Source: Planctomycetota bacterium
GTDB taxonomy: Bacteria > Planctomycetota > UBA1135 > GCA-002686595
Assembly: GCA_029259595.1 (NCBI GenBank)
Contig: JAJDEW010000018.1
Coordinates: 1 to 49,014, forward strand
Length of the DNA stretch: 49,014 nt
Reading direction: 5' to 3'
The position numbers and the translations under genes were made by a program. Of the stretch, positions 1-9,316 are shown piece by piece. The first letter of the stretch is position 1; each line of letters opens with the position of its first letter. Under the pieces are notes generated by a model, which worked only from the letters and a program-made list of their open reading frames with translations, was not told the DNA's origin and did not search any database.

Positions 1-1
1 C

Positions 2-217
2 GGCTTGGCCCTGTGGGGAACGTGGCGCAACTACGTTCGACGGCGCTTCAACTTCGACGAGGAGTCACCGGCTCAGCTGCTGGGATTCGTTCCCCGGAGG
101 CTGAAGGTGACGGAGCTTTTGAGCTGGCGGCAGGACTGGGGACAGGGCAGTGTGCACCCGCTTGCTTCCGGGGGCAGAACCGTGGCAGGTTGGAAGCTTT
201 GGTCTTCGAGCACCTAG
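2..217 (+). CDS. C-terminal end of an ORF entering from the left edge (possible transposase tail)
   Basis: The frame is open from the first bases of the window to a TAG at 215-217, giving about 71 residues of a protein that starts outside. The peptide is rich in Trp and Arg (WGTWRNYVRRRFN, then ELLSWRQDWG, then a short tail) and looks like the conserved end of a real protein rather than a chance frame. It reminds me of the C-terminal region of DDE-type transposases, but I cannot name a family from this fragment. It points towards the minus-strand gene that ends at 278, so the two are convergent. Function is unassigned. Confidence 0.4.
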   Translation, partial: GLALWGTWRNYVRRRFNFDEESPAQLLGFVPRRLKVTELLSWRQDWGQGSVHPLASGGRTVAGWKLWSSST

Positions 218-220
218 ATT

Positions 221-240
221 TCCTGACGAGCGATTCAGGA
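221..240. terminator. small hairpin between two convergent genes
   Basis: A 6-bp stem (tcctga / tcagga) with an 8-base loop lies between the TAG at 217 and the minus-strand stop at 278. There is no clear T-run on either side, so a role as bidirectional terminator is only suggested by position. Confidence 0.2.
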
Positions 241-277
241 TGTCTCAATGACCGGCTCACCATTCAAGCGTATCAGT

Positions 278-2263
278 TCATTCATCCTCATCTTTGCGTC
301 CGTACTCGGCGATGATCTTCTGCTGCTCGCCCACCGGCACCTGAGCGTAGTGGTCCAAGGTCATCGTGTAGGAGCCTTCCCCGGACGTCTGTGACTTCAG
401 GTCGCGGTGATACGTCTGCATCGTCGCGAGCGGAACATGGGCTTTGATGATCGTGACTGCGCCGTCGGCTTCCGAGGATTGGTCGACGACCTGGCCGCGT
501 CGGTGGCTTGTCAGGTCGGAGAAGACCGTGCCGGCATCGTCCGAAGGCACGTGGATGTCGACCAGCATGACGGGCTCCTGGAGGACCGGTCCGGCCTTCT
601 GGAAGGCGTCCTTGAAGGCCACGGCGCCGGCCTTCTTGAAGCTCGCCTCGTCGGAGTCGACGGCGTGGAACTTGCCGTCGTAGAGCTCGACTTCGACGTC
701 GACGACTCGGCTGCTTGCGATGATTCCGCGTTCGGCGGTCTCGCGGACTCCCTTTTCGACGGCGGGGATCAGGTTGCGGGGAATGGATCCGCCGACGACC
801 TTGTCGAGGAAGTTGACGCCTGAGCCTTCCGGGCCGGGACGCATTCGTACGTAGCACTCACCGAATTGGCCACGGCCGCCACTTTGCTTCTTGTGTCGGT
901 GGTGTCCCTCGGAGGGCTTGGTGACCGTCTCGCGGTAGGCGATGCGAGGCAGGCTGGAGGTGATCTCGACGCCGTAGCGGCGCTTCATGCGCGACTCGAT
1001 GACCTGGAGGTGCAGATCGCTCATGCCGAGCATCACGAGTTCGTGGGTCACTTGGTCGTGCTTGATGCGGAAGCCGGGATCTTCGGCCTCGAGCTTGGCG
1101 AGGGCGGTCCCGATCTTCTGCTCATCGTTGCGACTCTTGGGCGCGACTGCGAAGGCCACGATCGGGTCGGGAAGCTCGGGGATCTCGACGGTGGGCACGG
1201 TCTTGCCGGCGTGGCTGAAGGCCGTTCCCCAGCCAATGCCTTCGACCTTCGAAAAGGCAGCGATGTCGCCGGCTTCGACGGAGTCCACGGGGACGCGGTT
1301 CTTGCCGCCTTGCGCGTGGAAGAGCCCGCCGACCTTCTCGCCCTTGCCTTCGCCGATGACGTCGTGCGCGCCGAGCTTGCCGTGCAGGATCCTGGCGAGG
1401 CAGACCTTGCCGACGTGTGGGTCGCTCTTGATGTTGAAGACGACACCCAAGAGCTCGCCACTGGCGTCTACGACGAGCTCCTCGCCATCCGCCTTGAAGA
1501 TGTTCTTGGCCGCCGGGGAAGGCGCATAGTCGTGCAGGAAATCGATCGTCTCGTCGACACCGACTCCGCTGATCGGGTTGCAGACGAGGATCGGGACGAG
1601 CGCACCTTCGGCGATCGCATGGGGAGTGTGCTCCTCGAGCGCCTCGTGTGACAGGACACCGGTCTCCAGGTAGGCCATTACGACCTCTTCATTCTCGCAG
1701 GCGTCCATCACCCGGTCGCAGAGGCGCTTGCGCCAATCGCCCTCGGTGCGGCTGACACTGGAGAAGCCATGGCCGGACTCATTCGGCAGGTAGACGGGCA
1801 CGCAGACTTCGCCGATCCGAGCGCGCAGCTCGAGGACGAGCGTCTCGAAGTCCGCGTTCTCGCCGTCGACGTGGGTCACGACGAGCGCGCGTCCGCGGCC
1901 CAGCGCCTCGGCTCGCTTCATCTTCTGGACGAGGTTGAAGCTCACGCCCGTGGTGCAGCTCACCACCCCGACGGTGGTCTCCGTCGCGAACATGGCCGAA
2001 ACCGAGTCGGCTACGAACTCCGGATAGCCCGGAGTGTCGATCAGGTTCCAGCTCGTCCCGTCCTTCTCGGCGTGGACCGCGGCCAGCTGGAACGTGTGCT
2101 GGCGCTCCTGCTCCTCGGGCTCGGTATCGCAGATCGAGGTCTTGTCCCCTACGGAGCCCTTGCGATCGGATGCTCCGAGCGCAAAGGCCATGGCATCCAC
2201 GAGAGAGGTCTTGCCGGACGACGGATGTCCGACGAAGGCGACGTTGCGAAGGGAATTGGACAC
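278..2263 (-). CDS. fusA2: elongation factor G-like translational GTPase
   Basis: A cytosolic GTPase of the EF-G family, 661 residues against about 690-700 for EF-G. The P-loop is at residues 12-20 (GHPSSGKTS) and the G3 motif DTPG at 76-79. The domain II, IV and V regions of EF-G follow. The G4 guanine-specificity motif, normally NKxD, reads T-H-V-D (130-133), as in the divergent EF-G-like paralogues often called FusA2 or EF-G-like; true EF-G keeps NKMD. The start is GTG at 2261-2263, preceded by GGAG six bases upstream. No ribosomal-protein or tuf genes are adjacent, which also favours a paralogue over the main translocase. Its role is probably ribosome-linked but is not established for this subgroup. 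Confidence 0.85.
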   Translation of the reverse strand: MSNSLRNVAFVGHPSSGKTSLVDAMAFALGASDRKGSVGDKTSICDTEPEEQERQHTFQLAAVHAEKDGTSWNLIDTPGYPEFVADSVSAMFATETTVGVVSCTTGVSFNLVQKMKRAEALGRGRALVVTHVDGENADFETLVLELRARIGEVCVPVYLPNESGHGFSSVSRTEGDWRKRLCDRVMDACENEEVVMAYLETGVLSHEALEEHTPHAIAEGALVPILVCNPISGVGVDETIDFLHDYAPSPAAKNIFKADGEELVVDASGELLGVVFNIKSDPHVGKVCLARILHGKLGAHDVIGEGKGEKVGGLFHAQGGKNRVPVDSVEAGDIAAFSKVEGIGWGTAFSHAGKTVPTVEIPELPDPIVAFAVAPKSRNDEQKIGTALAKLEAEDPGFRIKHDQVTHELVMLGMSDLHLQVIESRMKRRYGVEITSSLPRIAYRETVTKPSEGHHRHKKQSGGRGQFGECYVRMRPGPEGSGVNFLDKVVGGSIPRNLIPAVEKGVRETAERGIIASSRVVDVEVELYDGKFHAVDSDEASFKKAGAVAFKDAFQKAGPVLQEPVMLVDIHVPSDDAGTVFSDLTSHRRGQVVDQSSEADGAVTIIKAHVPLATMQTYHRDLKSQTSGEGSYTMTLDHYAQVPVGEQQKIIAEYGRKDEDE

Positions 2264-2448
2264 TCGGAGCTCCTGTCAAAAGGTCTGGTTTCGACGGGGA
2301 ATGGCGGCGGGCGCTCGACCCGAGGGCTCCATTGGCGGGGGGCGGCCCCGGTTTTGCACCTGAGATGGCGCGCATCTTAGTAGATGTCGGCCGGATTTGG
2401 CGACCCCTTGCTGCCGTCCCGCGAGCCCAGGAGCGCCTCGAACGCACA

Positions 2449-2484
2449 GCGGCCCCGGAGCTCGCCGAGGAGCTCCGGGGCCGC
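2449..2484 (-). terminator. perfect 15-bp hairpin after the OmpA-like gene
   Basis: Arms 2449-2463 and 2470-2484 are perfectly complementary over 15 GC-rich bases, with a 6-base loop. It lies 57 bases beyond the stop of the OmpA-type gene and before the start of the EF-G-like gene. No U-tract follows, so it may be an atypical terminator or an mRNA 3'-end stabiliser. Confidence 0.6.
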
Positions 2485-2540
2485 AGGAAGCGAAGCCGCG
2501 GTCGCGTTGCGTCCGCAGGTGCTGGCCGTGAGGCCGGGAG

Positions 2541-3191
2541 TCAGCCGCCGCGAACGACGATCTCGACCCGGCGGTTCTTGGCCTTGCCCGCCTTGTTGTT
2601 GTTCTCCGCCATGGGGCGGTACTCGCCGTGTCCGACGACGATGCACTGTTCGTCCTCGAGGCCGGCGTCCTCGACCAGGTAGTGGAGCACGGCCATGGCT
2701 CGGGCGACGGAGAGCTCGCGGTTCGAATTCCAGCTCGACTTCTTGATGGGATCGCTGTCGGTATGACCTTCGATCCAGAAGAAGCTGTTCGCGTAGTCCT
2801 TCTGCAGCGTTCGCGCGACCGCATCCAGCGCCCCACGACCGTTGCGTGTGACGTCGGCCTTGCCGGACGCGAAGGTGACCTCCGCGGGAACGGAGATCAC
2901 GAAGTCGTTGCCACGCTGCCCGTAGCCGATCCCGAGATCATCGAGCTCCGCGTAACTCTGTGTCGCAGGCTCGTCCGCGACCATCGAGTTCGCCTCGGCC
3001 AAGGCGACCTCGTAGGACTCGAGCTGCATGCGCAGACCGCGGTTTTCTTTCTTGAGCTGAGTTCGCTCCTCGCGCAGGGCGACGATTTCGTCCTGGTAGG
3101 CCTGGAGCTGTTTCGGCGTCGCACAGCTCGCGGATAGGAGGACCAAGAGTCCCGCTCCCCAGCCGGCTCGCCACATCGTCAACGGATTCAT
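2541..3191 (-). CDS. OmpA/Pal-family peptidoglycan-binding lipoprotein with coiled coil
   Basis: The product is about 216 residues. I start it at the ATG at 3189-3191 rather than the in-frame codon 15 triplets upstream, because this puts a signal sequence at the N-terminus: hydrophobic core, then LLSASC as a weak lipobox. A charged heptad-like stretch follows (roughly residues 25-65), predicted to be a coiled coil. Next comes an OmpA C-terminal domain with EVTFASGKADVT, IEGHTDSDP, NRELSVARA and the final NRRVEIVV. This family anchors outer-membrane structures non-covalently to peptidoglycan. It lies downstream of the prepilin peptidase and giant lipoprotein genes in the same direction, so it is probably part of that envelope operon. 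It could be Pal itself or a dedicated anchor; no tol genes are nearby. Confidence 0.88.
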   Translation of the reverse strand: MNPLTMWRAGWGAGLLVLLSASCATPKQLQAYQDEIVALREERTQLKKENRGLRMQLESYEVALAEANSMVADEPATQSYAELDDLGIGYGQRGNDFVISVPAEVTFASGKADVTRNGRGALDAVARTLQKDYANSFFWIEGHTDSDPIKKSSWNSNRELSVARAMAVLHYLVEDAGLEDEQCIVVGHGEYRPMAENNNKAGKAKNRRVEIVVRGG

Positions 3192-3284
3192 GTGCTCGCG
3201 ATCCTCGGTTGTATTCCTGGGGGACGCATCCCCCATGACGGTTTGGCTCGACGTCCTCCCGGCCCGAGACTCCTCCGGGGGGAA

Positions 3285-4205
3285 TCAGAACAGGAGCTCG
3301 TTCCAGAGCTCCATGACATGATTCCAAGCGACAAGGACGATTCCAATTCCGATTCCGAGATACGGCCCGAATGGGAGGTATCGACCCGCGATTCGGGCCA
3401 CTCGAACCGCCTTTCGGAGGGGTTTGCGAGACCCGCGGGAACGGGCGCGGGCGCGGGACAGGCAGAGGAAACGGACCATGTTCAAGAGACCGGCGACCGA
3501 GGCCACGCAGGTCCCGAGGAACAGGGCCAGGAGGGCGCCCCCGGGACCGACGAAACCGCCTCCGGCCGCCAGGAGTTTGACGTCCCCGAAGCCCATGGCG
3601 TCGCGCCGGAAGATCTTGGTTCCGAGCCAGCCGATCCCCCACAGGACCCCGCCACCGACGACGAGCCCCGCCAAGGAGCCGAGCAGCGCGCCCACGCGGT
3701 CCACGCTCCCCCCATCGGAGAGCTCCAGGGCCAGGCGCGTCTGGGAGTGGAGGGAGGGGACCAGGAGCGACAGGATCGGGGCCACGATCATGCCGCCGAT
3801 CGAGACCTCGTCCGGGATCTCGAAGCAATCGAAGTCGACGAACGTCGCCACGATGAGTCCCGCGAAGACGAGGCTCTGGACGGCGACGAGGGGCCAAGCC
3901 TCGGGCCCGCTCCTCCACGCGAGAAAACCCCACAGCGAAGCGGTCAAGAGTTCGACGAAGGGGTAGCGCCAGGGGATTCCCCAGCTGCACGTCCGGCAGC
4001 GACCGCGCAGTACGACCCACGACAGCACCGGCACGTTGTCCTTCCAGGTCAACTCCGTCCGGCAGTTCGGGCAGCGGGAGCGGCGCGGACGGTTTACCGA
4101 CTCTCCCTCGAGCGGCAGCCGGTGGATCGCCACGTTCAGGAAGGAGCCCACGAGGAGCCCGATCACGAACCACCACACGATGAAGCCGACCGGGTGGAGG
4201 ATCAT
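3285..4205 (-). CDS. pilD: type IV prepilin leader peptidase / N-methyltransferase (A24 family)
   Basis: An inner-membrane aspartic protease of 306 residues that cleaves and usually N-methylates prepilins and pseudopilins. Seen directly: an N-terminal segment GLLVGSFLNVAIHRLP, the paired zinc motif CPNC...CRTC of bifunctional PilD enzymes, several hydrophobic helices, a first catalytic Asp in the VDFDCFEIPD region, and the second in MGFGDVKLL (the GxGD motif). The start ATG overlaps the stop of the upstream lipoprotein gene (ATGA at 4202-4205), so the two are translationally coupled. It presumably serves the pilus genes at 24-36 kb, but coupling to the lipoprotein cluster may mean a second client. 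No pilin gene is visible in the window. Confidence 0.93.
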   Translation of the reverse strand: MILHPVGFIVWWFVIGLLVGSFLNVAIHRLPLEGESVNRPRRSRCPNCRTELTWKDNVPVLSWVVLRGRCRTCSWGIPWRYPFVELLTASLWGFLAWRSGPEAWPLVAVQSLVFAGLIVATFVDFDCFEIPDEVSIGGMIVAPILSLLVPSLHSQTRLALELSDGGSVDRVGALLGSLAGLVVGGGVLWGIGWLGTKIFRRDAMGFGDVKLLAAGGGFVGPGGALLALFLGTCVASVAGLLNMVRFLCLSRARARSRGSRKPLRKAVRVARIAGRYLPFGPYLGIGIGIVLVAWNHVMELWNELLF

Positions 4206-6088
4206 CGCAACTCCTCGTCCCAGCGCAGCTCGACTTCATCGACGCGCGGCGGCATCCAGGGCAGATCGGCAGATCCGGCCGGCACCACGAGCTCGATCCG
4301 CATGCGGACGGCCTCGCAACCCTCGAGCAGAGCCACGTCGTCGACCGGGCCGAAGACCTCCGTCACGAGCGCGGCACCGCGCACGGAATCGACGTCACGC
4401 TCGCCGAGAAAGCGCAGAGTGAAGCGTCCCTGACCGGCTTCCCCGCGCGCACGGCCCGAGCGCCAGCGCGCCACGCCCCTGGGTGGACGGATTCGGTCGG
4501 AGAGAACGGCCAGACGCAGAGGTTCGATCAAGGGATTGTTCTGGGGCTCGTCGATCAAGAGCGGCGCCAGCTCGGCGGCGGGAAGGAATCCCCCTCCTCC
4601 GTCGTGCGAGCGCCACGCTTCGCGGGATTCTACGCGTCCGGGCACGCGAACCCAGCCTCCGGCCACGATGAGGACCGGCCCGTCGACCTCCAGCGTTCCG
4701 TGGATTCGCACGTCGCCGCCTGCGATCAGAATCGTCCAGGCGTGGCCCCGCTCGACGACCGAGCCGAGCCAGTCCGTGAGTGTACGTGTCGCTTCCACCG
4801 TGGCACCGTCCAGCCGGAAGTCCGTGGACATCGGCGGAACCACCCAACCCTCGGCTTCGAGCGTCCTTCGGCGCCATTCGGTGTGGCTCTCTCCCGCTCC
4901 CCGTGCCAGCTCCGACCGTTCGGCCTGTCGTCGCAGGCTGCCGTAGATCTCGAGCGACCGTTGCGCACGCAGGATCACCGTACCGCTCCCACGCAACTCG
5001 CAAGACGTTCCGGGGTCGACCCTCAAGCGCGTCGCCTGGATGTCGACGCGATCCTCGACCCCCTCGAGGACGGTCGGCCCGTCGAGCCCCGTCCCCGCCG
5101 CCAGCGGAAAGCGCACGCGTACCACCCCGTCACCCCAGTAGGCCGTGCCATCGGAATCCTCCGGCAGCTCGGGAGACCGGCGGTGGCGTGTATCGAACGT
5201 CTCGAGCTCGACCCGCTGGGACGAAACGCGGACCGTGAATTCCAGCGGACGGTTCCAGCTCGGGAGCGGACGGTTGCCGAGCGTCCGCAGCGGTTCGTCT
5301 TCCTGCTTCATCCACAGGAAATAGCGCCCCGGATCGAGCGCGCGGAAGGCGGGCGCCTGGATCGCTGGATCCCCCGGCCGCAGCTCGAGCTCGGCCCCGT
5401 CACGCCGGTTCACGACGAGCCGCAAACGCAGGGGGATCTCCTCGAATTCCTCCGTCGCGCCGGCCTCCGGATACCCGCGCAGCTGGAAGCGCGCGGGCAG
5501 GACACTGCGTGGATCGAGCGCCTCTGGAAACCTCAGACGGATCGGTTCGAGCGGCGCGAGCTCGTGATCGATCGGACGGAGGTACTCCTGGACGCGCCCT
5601 GTGCCCGGATCGAGAAACGGCGAGGAGCGGTCGTCGGCCGCGACCGTGCGAAACCAGGTGCGTACCGTTCGCGCGAGTACCGCACCGGTCAGACTGCGCA
5701 CCCCATCCGGGCGCGGAAAGCCCTGGACCTCGACCCGGTACGAGGCACCGGGAACGAAGCCGCCATCCATCAGATCGCGTTGCAGGGGCAGTTCGGGATG
5801 GAACTCGAGTCGATCCTTGTGAACCTGGAACTGGCCCCGAGCTCGCTCGCTGTCGGGCCCGACGATCGAGAGCGATTCCGGCGTGATCGAGGTCGGATCG
5901 AGCTCCGCGGAGAAGTGGAAGACGAGCGTCTCGTTGAGACCGACCCCCGAACGTTCGGCCTGGCGGAAGCTGGAGAGCACCAGTCCCGCGTCCTGCGAAC
6001 GCGGCTCGCAGGCTGCGAGTACCGACACCACCAGGATCCCGGCGAGGGCCCAGGCCCTCCGCCTCACCGTCACGCCACTTGGCCCCAT
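4202..6088 (-). CDS. large lipoprotein with Big_5/SbsA-type Ig-like domain, coupled to pilD
   Basis: The product is 628 residues with a signal peptide ending in the lipobox VLAAC (Cys 27). Residues ~37-155 form a bacterial Ig-like domain of the SbsA/Big_5 type (LVFHFSAELDPTSI, SLSIVG), and a second similar domain follows around 185-290. After ~350 comes a hydrophobic, repetitive beta-type stretch (VILRAQRSLEIYGSLR, DVRIHGTLEVDGP) resembling a beta-solenoid. A C-terminal module follows (RMRIELVVPAG...VDEVELRW). This order matches the 1,118-residue lipoprotein at 12585-15941, of which this is a shorter relative without the long Gly-rich loops. The stop overlaps the pilD start. It is probably exported and membrane-anchored. 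I recognise domains but no specific function. Confidence 0.75.
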   Translation of the reverse strand: MGPSGVTVRRRAWALAGILVVSVLAACEPRSQDAGLVLSSFRQAERSGVGLNETLVFHFSAELDPTSITPESLSIVGPDSERARGQFQVHKDRLEFHPELPLQRDLMDGGFVPGASYRVEVQGFPRPDGVRSLTGAVLARTVRTWFRTVAADDRSSPFLDPGTGRVQEYLRPIDHELAPLEPIRLRFPEALDPRSVLPARFQLRGYPEAGATEEFEEIPLRLRLVVNRRDGAELELRPGDPAIQAPAFRALDPGRYFLWMKQEDEPLRTLGNRPLPSWNRPLEFTVRVSSQRVELETFDTRHRRSPELPEDSDGTAYWGDGVVRVRFPLAAGTGLDGPTVLEGVEDRVDIQATRLRVDPGTSCELRGSGTVILRAQRSLEIYGSLRRQAERSELARGAGESHTEWRRRTLEAEGWVVPPMSTDFRLDGATVEATRTLTDWLGSVVERGHAWTILIAGGDVRIHGTLEVDGPVLIVAGGWVRVPGRVESREAWRSHDGGGGFLPAAELAPLLIDEPQNNPLIEPLRLAVLSDRIRPPRGVARWRSGRARGEAGQGRFTLRFLGERDVDSVRGAALVTEVFGPVDDVALLEGCEAVRMRIELVVPAGSADLPWMPPRVDEVELRWDEELR

Positions 6089-6184
6089 CCCCTCATTAGT
6101 AGAGTCCCCCTTCGGACGGATCCAGGGGGGAGCGGCTACCGCGGTCGGCGAAGTGCGCGGTCCCCGCTCCGAGGGCCGCCGAAC

Positions 6185-9100
6185 TCAACGACGATAGGCC
6201 AGCCCGATCGCATCCAGTCGAGGTACGTTGCCGGTCGCTTCATCAGCGACGAGGCTCACGCGCAGCTGCACGTAGGCCGTGCCGTCCAGGTCCTCGAGAT
6301 CCCCTTTCCAGGACGAATCTGCGTTCAGGAACAACACCTCGCCCCGCGTGAGGTCACCCATGGGGTCCAAGAGGGTCGCATCGAAGGGATCCGTCCCCGC
6401 GTCCACCGTGAAGCCCGTGGCTCCACGGTAGGCGACCGTTAGGCGGGTCCCCGCCGGAAGCGCGTCGGGCTCGAGCAAGGGCGGTACGAAGTCGGCTCCG
6501 AAGCTCTGCGTATTGAGCCAGATCGAGTGGACCCGACTGACAAGGACCACCGTATCGACCTGTCCGAAGGAAACGAGGTTGTCCGTCGGCGCGCTCGGCA
6601 AGCCGGGTGGGAACGAGCTCGGGTTGAAGCCACCCGAAGGAGACAGCTCGAGGTCAGGATCCTTCACGACCGCCTGCCCGGAAGCGTTGAAGCCCCCGGA
6701 GGAAACGGCGCGAAAGTCGGGGCGCGCGGACGAGTTGATCGCGAGCGCGACACTCATGGCGTTCAGTCCGATGCCCTGATCCGTCGGGTAGCAACGGAAC
6801 TCCATGAGCAACGGCAATCCGAAGGCGGGCACGTCACCCGGACGCGCGACCGAGCCGGGACAAGCCGCCGGATCGATGTCGCAGTCCCCGTAGAGCATCA
6901 GCGGGCGATTGGCCTCGATCGCCTGCGGAACACCGGCGCTACCGAGGCCACCCCGAGCCGTGACGGCCGTATCCCTCCACGTGTAGCTGCGGAAGGGTCC
7001 TCCCGTGCGGTTCATGGGATAGGGCATCACCGGAGTCCCGGACGCGGAGACGAAGAGATCGGCCGGGTTCACGGTGTAGCCGAGCGTCCGGTCGTGCACG
7101 ACCGCCTGCGGCGAATTCGGGTCCGTCAGGATGTTGGCATCGAAGGGTTCGGAGGCACCGTGCAGTCCCGATTCCGGGTAGTCCGGCAGGAGAATGGCGC
7201 TCAGAGACTCATCCGGTAGGCGCTCGGCATGCGCGAGACGAATCTCGAAACCGGAGAAGACGTCCGCGATGACCTGACCACCGACCGGCGCCCAGGCCAG
7301 GCCTTCGATGTCGAGGTTGTAGCGGCTCTCGTCACGGATACCGAGTCCGAGATCGGCGTAGCGCCAGACCGTTTGGACCTTGGCGCCGAGCGGAACCAGC
7401 GGCGTCCCGATCCCCGGCGAGAAGGGAATCATGAGCGAAGGCACCGGATTCGTCCCGTCGACCGGGTAGCTCACCCGCGAGACGGGACGGGGATTCACGC
7501 TGCTATCCGACAGCGTGAACTGCCCCCGCAAGTCGGGCCGGGGATTCGACGGGTCCTCGTCGATGTCGAATTCGTTCACGGCGTCGAAGCGCAGCACGAT
7601 GTTGCCGGTCGCAGGGTTCGTGGCGTCACCGGCGACACTGAACTCGATCTCGGTCGGCCCACCGACGAACGGAACTCCGTCGAGGCTGACGAGACCCGTG
7701 GGCCCGGCCTCCAGACGCAAGCTGGCCGGCTGCGTCGTCGTCGGATCCGAGGCGTCGAAGGGAACGAGCGGGGTGGCAACGATCTGTCGATTGCCGGTCT
7801 TCGGCACGATGCGCGCGACGACGGTATTCGTGGCGGTCGCTTCGCTCGAGGCGTCTCCGTACACGATCGAAGCGCTCGAGAAGGGCGAGAAGGTGGCCGG
7901 GTCCATCGGTCGCGAAAAGCGTGTGATCAACCGAGCGTCCGCCGAGACTCCCGTTCCAGGCAGGAGTGCGGGGGGCGGCTGAAACTCGACCCAGCACGCA
8001 CCCGGCAAGGCGGCCCCGGGCTCGAAGGGCGAGAGAAAGCGCGTGTCGCCCAGGAGGCTCGCTGGATCAGAGAGCGGGGAGCCGCCGGTGAATCGAAGGG
8101 CAAGGTCCGAGACGATGCCGGTCAACGGGTCCGGCGCGCGCGCGTCCGCGCGAACGCGCGCGAAGCGGCCGTGGAAGAACAGCGCGTCCCCCCGCTGGGG
8201 TGTGACCCGGCACGCGGAGTCGAAGCGCAGGTCCACGACGAAGTCGAAGCCCGGTACGCCGCCGGGAGCAATCTCTGCCCGCAGAATGGAGCCCACGAAG
8301 CTGCCGATCAGCTCGGGAGGTGTCCCCACCGGCAAGTAGCCGCCGTTGGGATCCGACGGCGATCCGGCCCGAAACGAAGCCACGACCGCCTCGTCCGCTC
8401 CGGGGTAGCGGTCCGAAGCGACCAGCCTGCCGCCCCCGAGTGCTCGCAGCGCGCCGTGTTGACCGACGACCGGGTCGGGCTTCAGGGGAACCAGGACGAC
8501 CACGTTGGGGGCGTCGCGTGCGTCCTCTCGCGCGGGGAAACCGGACTCATCGATTCCGAGGGGCGAGGACATCCTCGCAGCCTCCGCCTCGGAGAGGGTC
8601 GGGTCGATCACGATGCGCGTCGAGTGGAAGCGCCCCCGCACGATCGCGCCGTGATGGGTGTCGAAGAAGACGCGCACGGACTGCGCTTGTCGAGGAGGGT
8701 AGCCGGCGAAGACTCGAACGGTCTCCTGGAGCTGACGCCGCGACGCGGCATCGTCGGCCAGGAGATCGTCGAAGCACAACACCAAGGCCGCGTCCCGCGG
8801 GAGAATCTCCGCGGAGTCGCGAACCGTCTCCAAGTCCCGCAACTCCCTCGACGCGCGGAGAACGAGGCTTCGAAACTGCGGGTCGCGCTCGGTGCGCAGC
8901 ACGACGAGCTTCGTGTGGTGTGTGTAGGGGTCGTCCTCGAGACGGTAGTCGACGTCATCGGAGACGATCCCGGCTCCGATCACGAAATCCCGGTAGGCGG
9001 GAGTGAGCTGCGTTCGCCCGCGCCCGTCGATGGCGTGGATGTCGACCAGGCGCCCCCACCGAACGCCCGTCATGCGGATCTCCTCGGAGGCTCCTTCGCG

Positions 9101-9238
9101 ATGAGCATCTGCGAACGGGGGCGTGACCTCCGCCGACGATCGCGAAGGCGTAGGGGCGTCTTCGCCCCTGGAGCAAGCCGGACCGAATCCGAAGGCAAGG
9201 AGAAGGAACGGCAAGTGGGAAGCGAGACTTCGTTTCAT
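6185..9238 (-). CDS. giant Ig-like lipoprotein, paralogue A
   Basis: The product is 1,017 residues. The start is supported by GAGAGGAG a few bases upstream. The N-terminus is a signal peptide with Cys 22 (GPAC, a poor lipobox). It shares a full-length plan with the proteins at 9317-12433 and 15981-19196. An N-terminal WGRLVDIHAID motif is followed by an LVLCFDDLL region and HHGAIVRGRFHSTRIVID. Then come a Big_5-type Ig domain (ITRFSRPMDPATF), a conserved middle section (GLGIRDESRYNLDIEGLAWAP), a block with EFRCYPTDQGIGLNAMS, and a C-terminal AYVQLRVS...LDAIGLAYRR module. No enzymatic motif is apparent; it is probably a surface structural or adhesive protein. It is the most diverged of the three paralogues. 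Confidence 0.75.
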   Translation of the reverse strand: MKRSLASHLPFLLLAFGFGPACSRGEDAPTPSRSSAEVTPPFADAHREGASEEIRMTGVRWGRLVDIHAIDGRGRTQLTPAYRDFVIGAGIVSDDVDYRLEDDPYTHHTKLVVLRTERDPQFRSLVLRASRELRDLETVRDSAEILPRDAALVLCFDDLLADDAASRRQLQETVRVFAGYPPRQAQSVRVFFDTHHGAIVRGRFHSTRIVIDPTLSEAEAARMSSPLGIDESGFPAREDARDAPNVVVLVPLKPDPVVGQHGALRALGGGRLVASDRYPGADEAVVASFRAGSPSDPNGGYLPVGTPPELIGSFVGSILRAEIAPGGVPGFDFVVDLRFDSACRVTPQRGDALFFHGRFARVRADARAPDPLTGIVSDLALRFTGGSPLSDPASLLGDTRFLSPFEPGAALPGACWVEFQPPPALLPGTGVSADARLITRFSRPMDPATFSPFSSASIVYGDASSEATATNTVVARIVPKTGNRQIVATPLVPFDASDPTTTQPASLRLEAGPTGLVSLDGVPFVGGPTEIEFSVAGDATNPATGNIVLRFDAVNEFDIDEDPSNPRPDLRGQFTLSDSSVNPRPVSRVSYPVDGTNPVPSLMIPFSPGIGTPLVPLGAKVQTVWRYADLGLGIRDESRYNLDIEGLAWAPVGGQVIADVFSGFEIRLAHAERLPDESLSAILLPDYPESGLHGASEPFDANILTDPNSPQAVVHDRTLGYTVNPADLFVSASGTPVMPYPMNRTGGPFRSYTWRDTAVTARGGLGSAGVPQAIEANRPLMLYGDCDIDPAACPGSVARPGDVPAFGLPLLMEFRCYPTDQGIGLNAMSVALAINSSARPDFRAVSSGGFNASGQAVVKDPDLELSPSGGFNPSSFPPGLPSAPTDNLVSFGQVDTVVLVSRVHSIWLNTQSFGADFVPPLLEPDALPAGTRLTVAYRGATGFTVDAGTDPFDATLLDPMGDLTRGEVLFLNADSSWKGDLEDLDGTAYVQLRVSLVADEATGNVPRLDAIGLAYRR

Positions 9239-9316
9239 TCCAGACTCCTCTCAGAAGCGTTCTGACGAGCGATCCTCAGGACGGTCCGAGGTCCCCTGGG
9301 AATGTTCGGGACCTTC

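Noticed and set aside
7229..9265. A 678-codon plus-strand frame
   Set aside because: Antisense to paralogue A, Arg/Asp/Val-rich shadow composition, no domain resemblance. Similar antisense frames over the other lipoprotein genes were dropped for the same reason.
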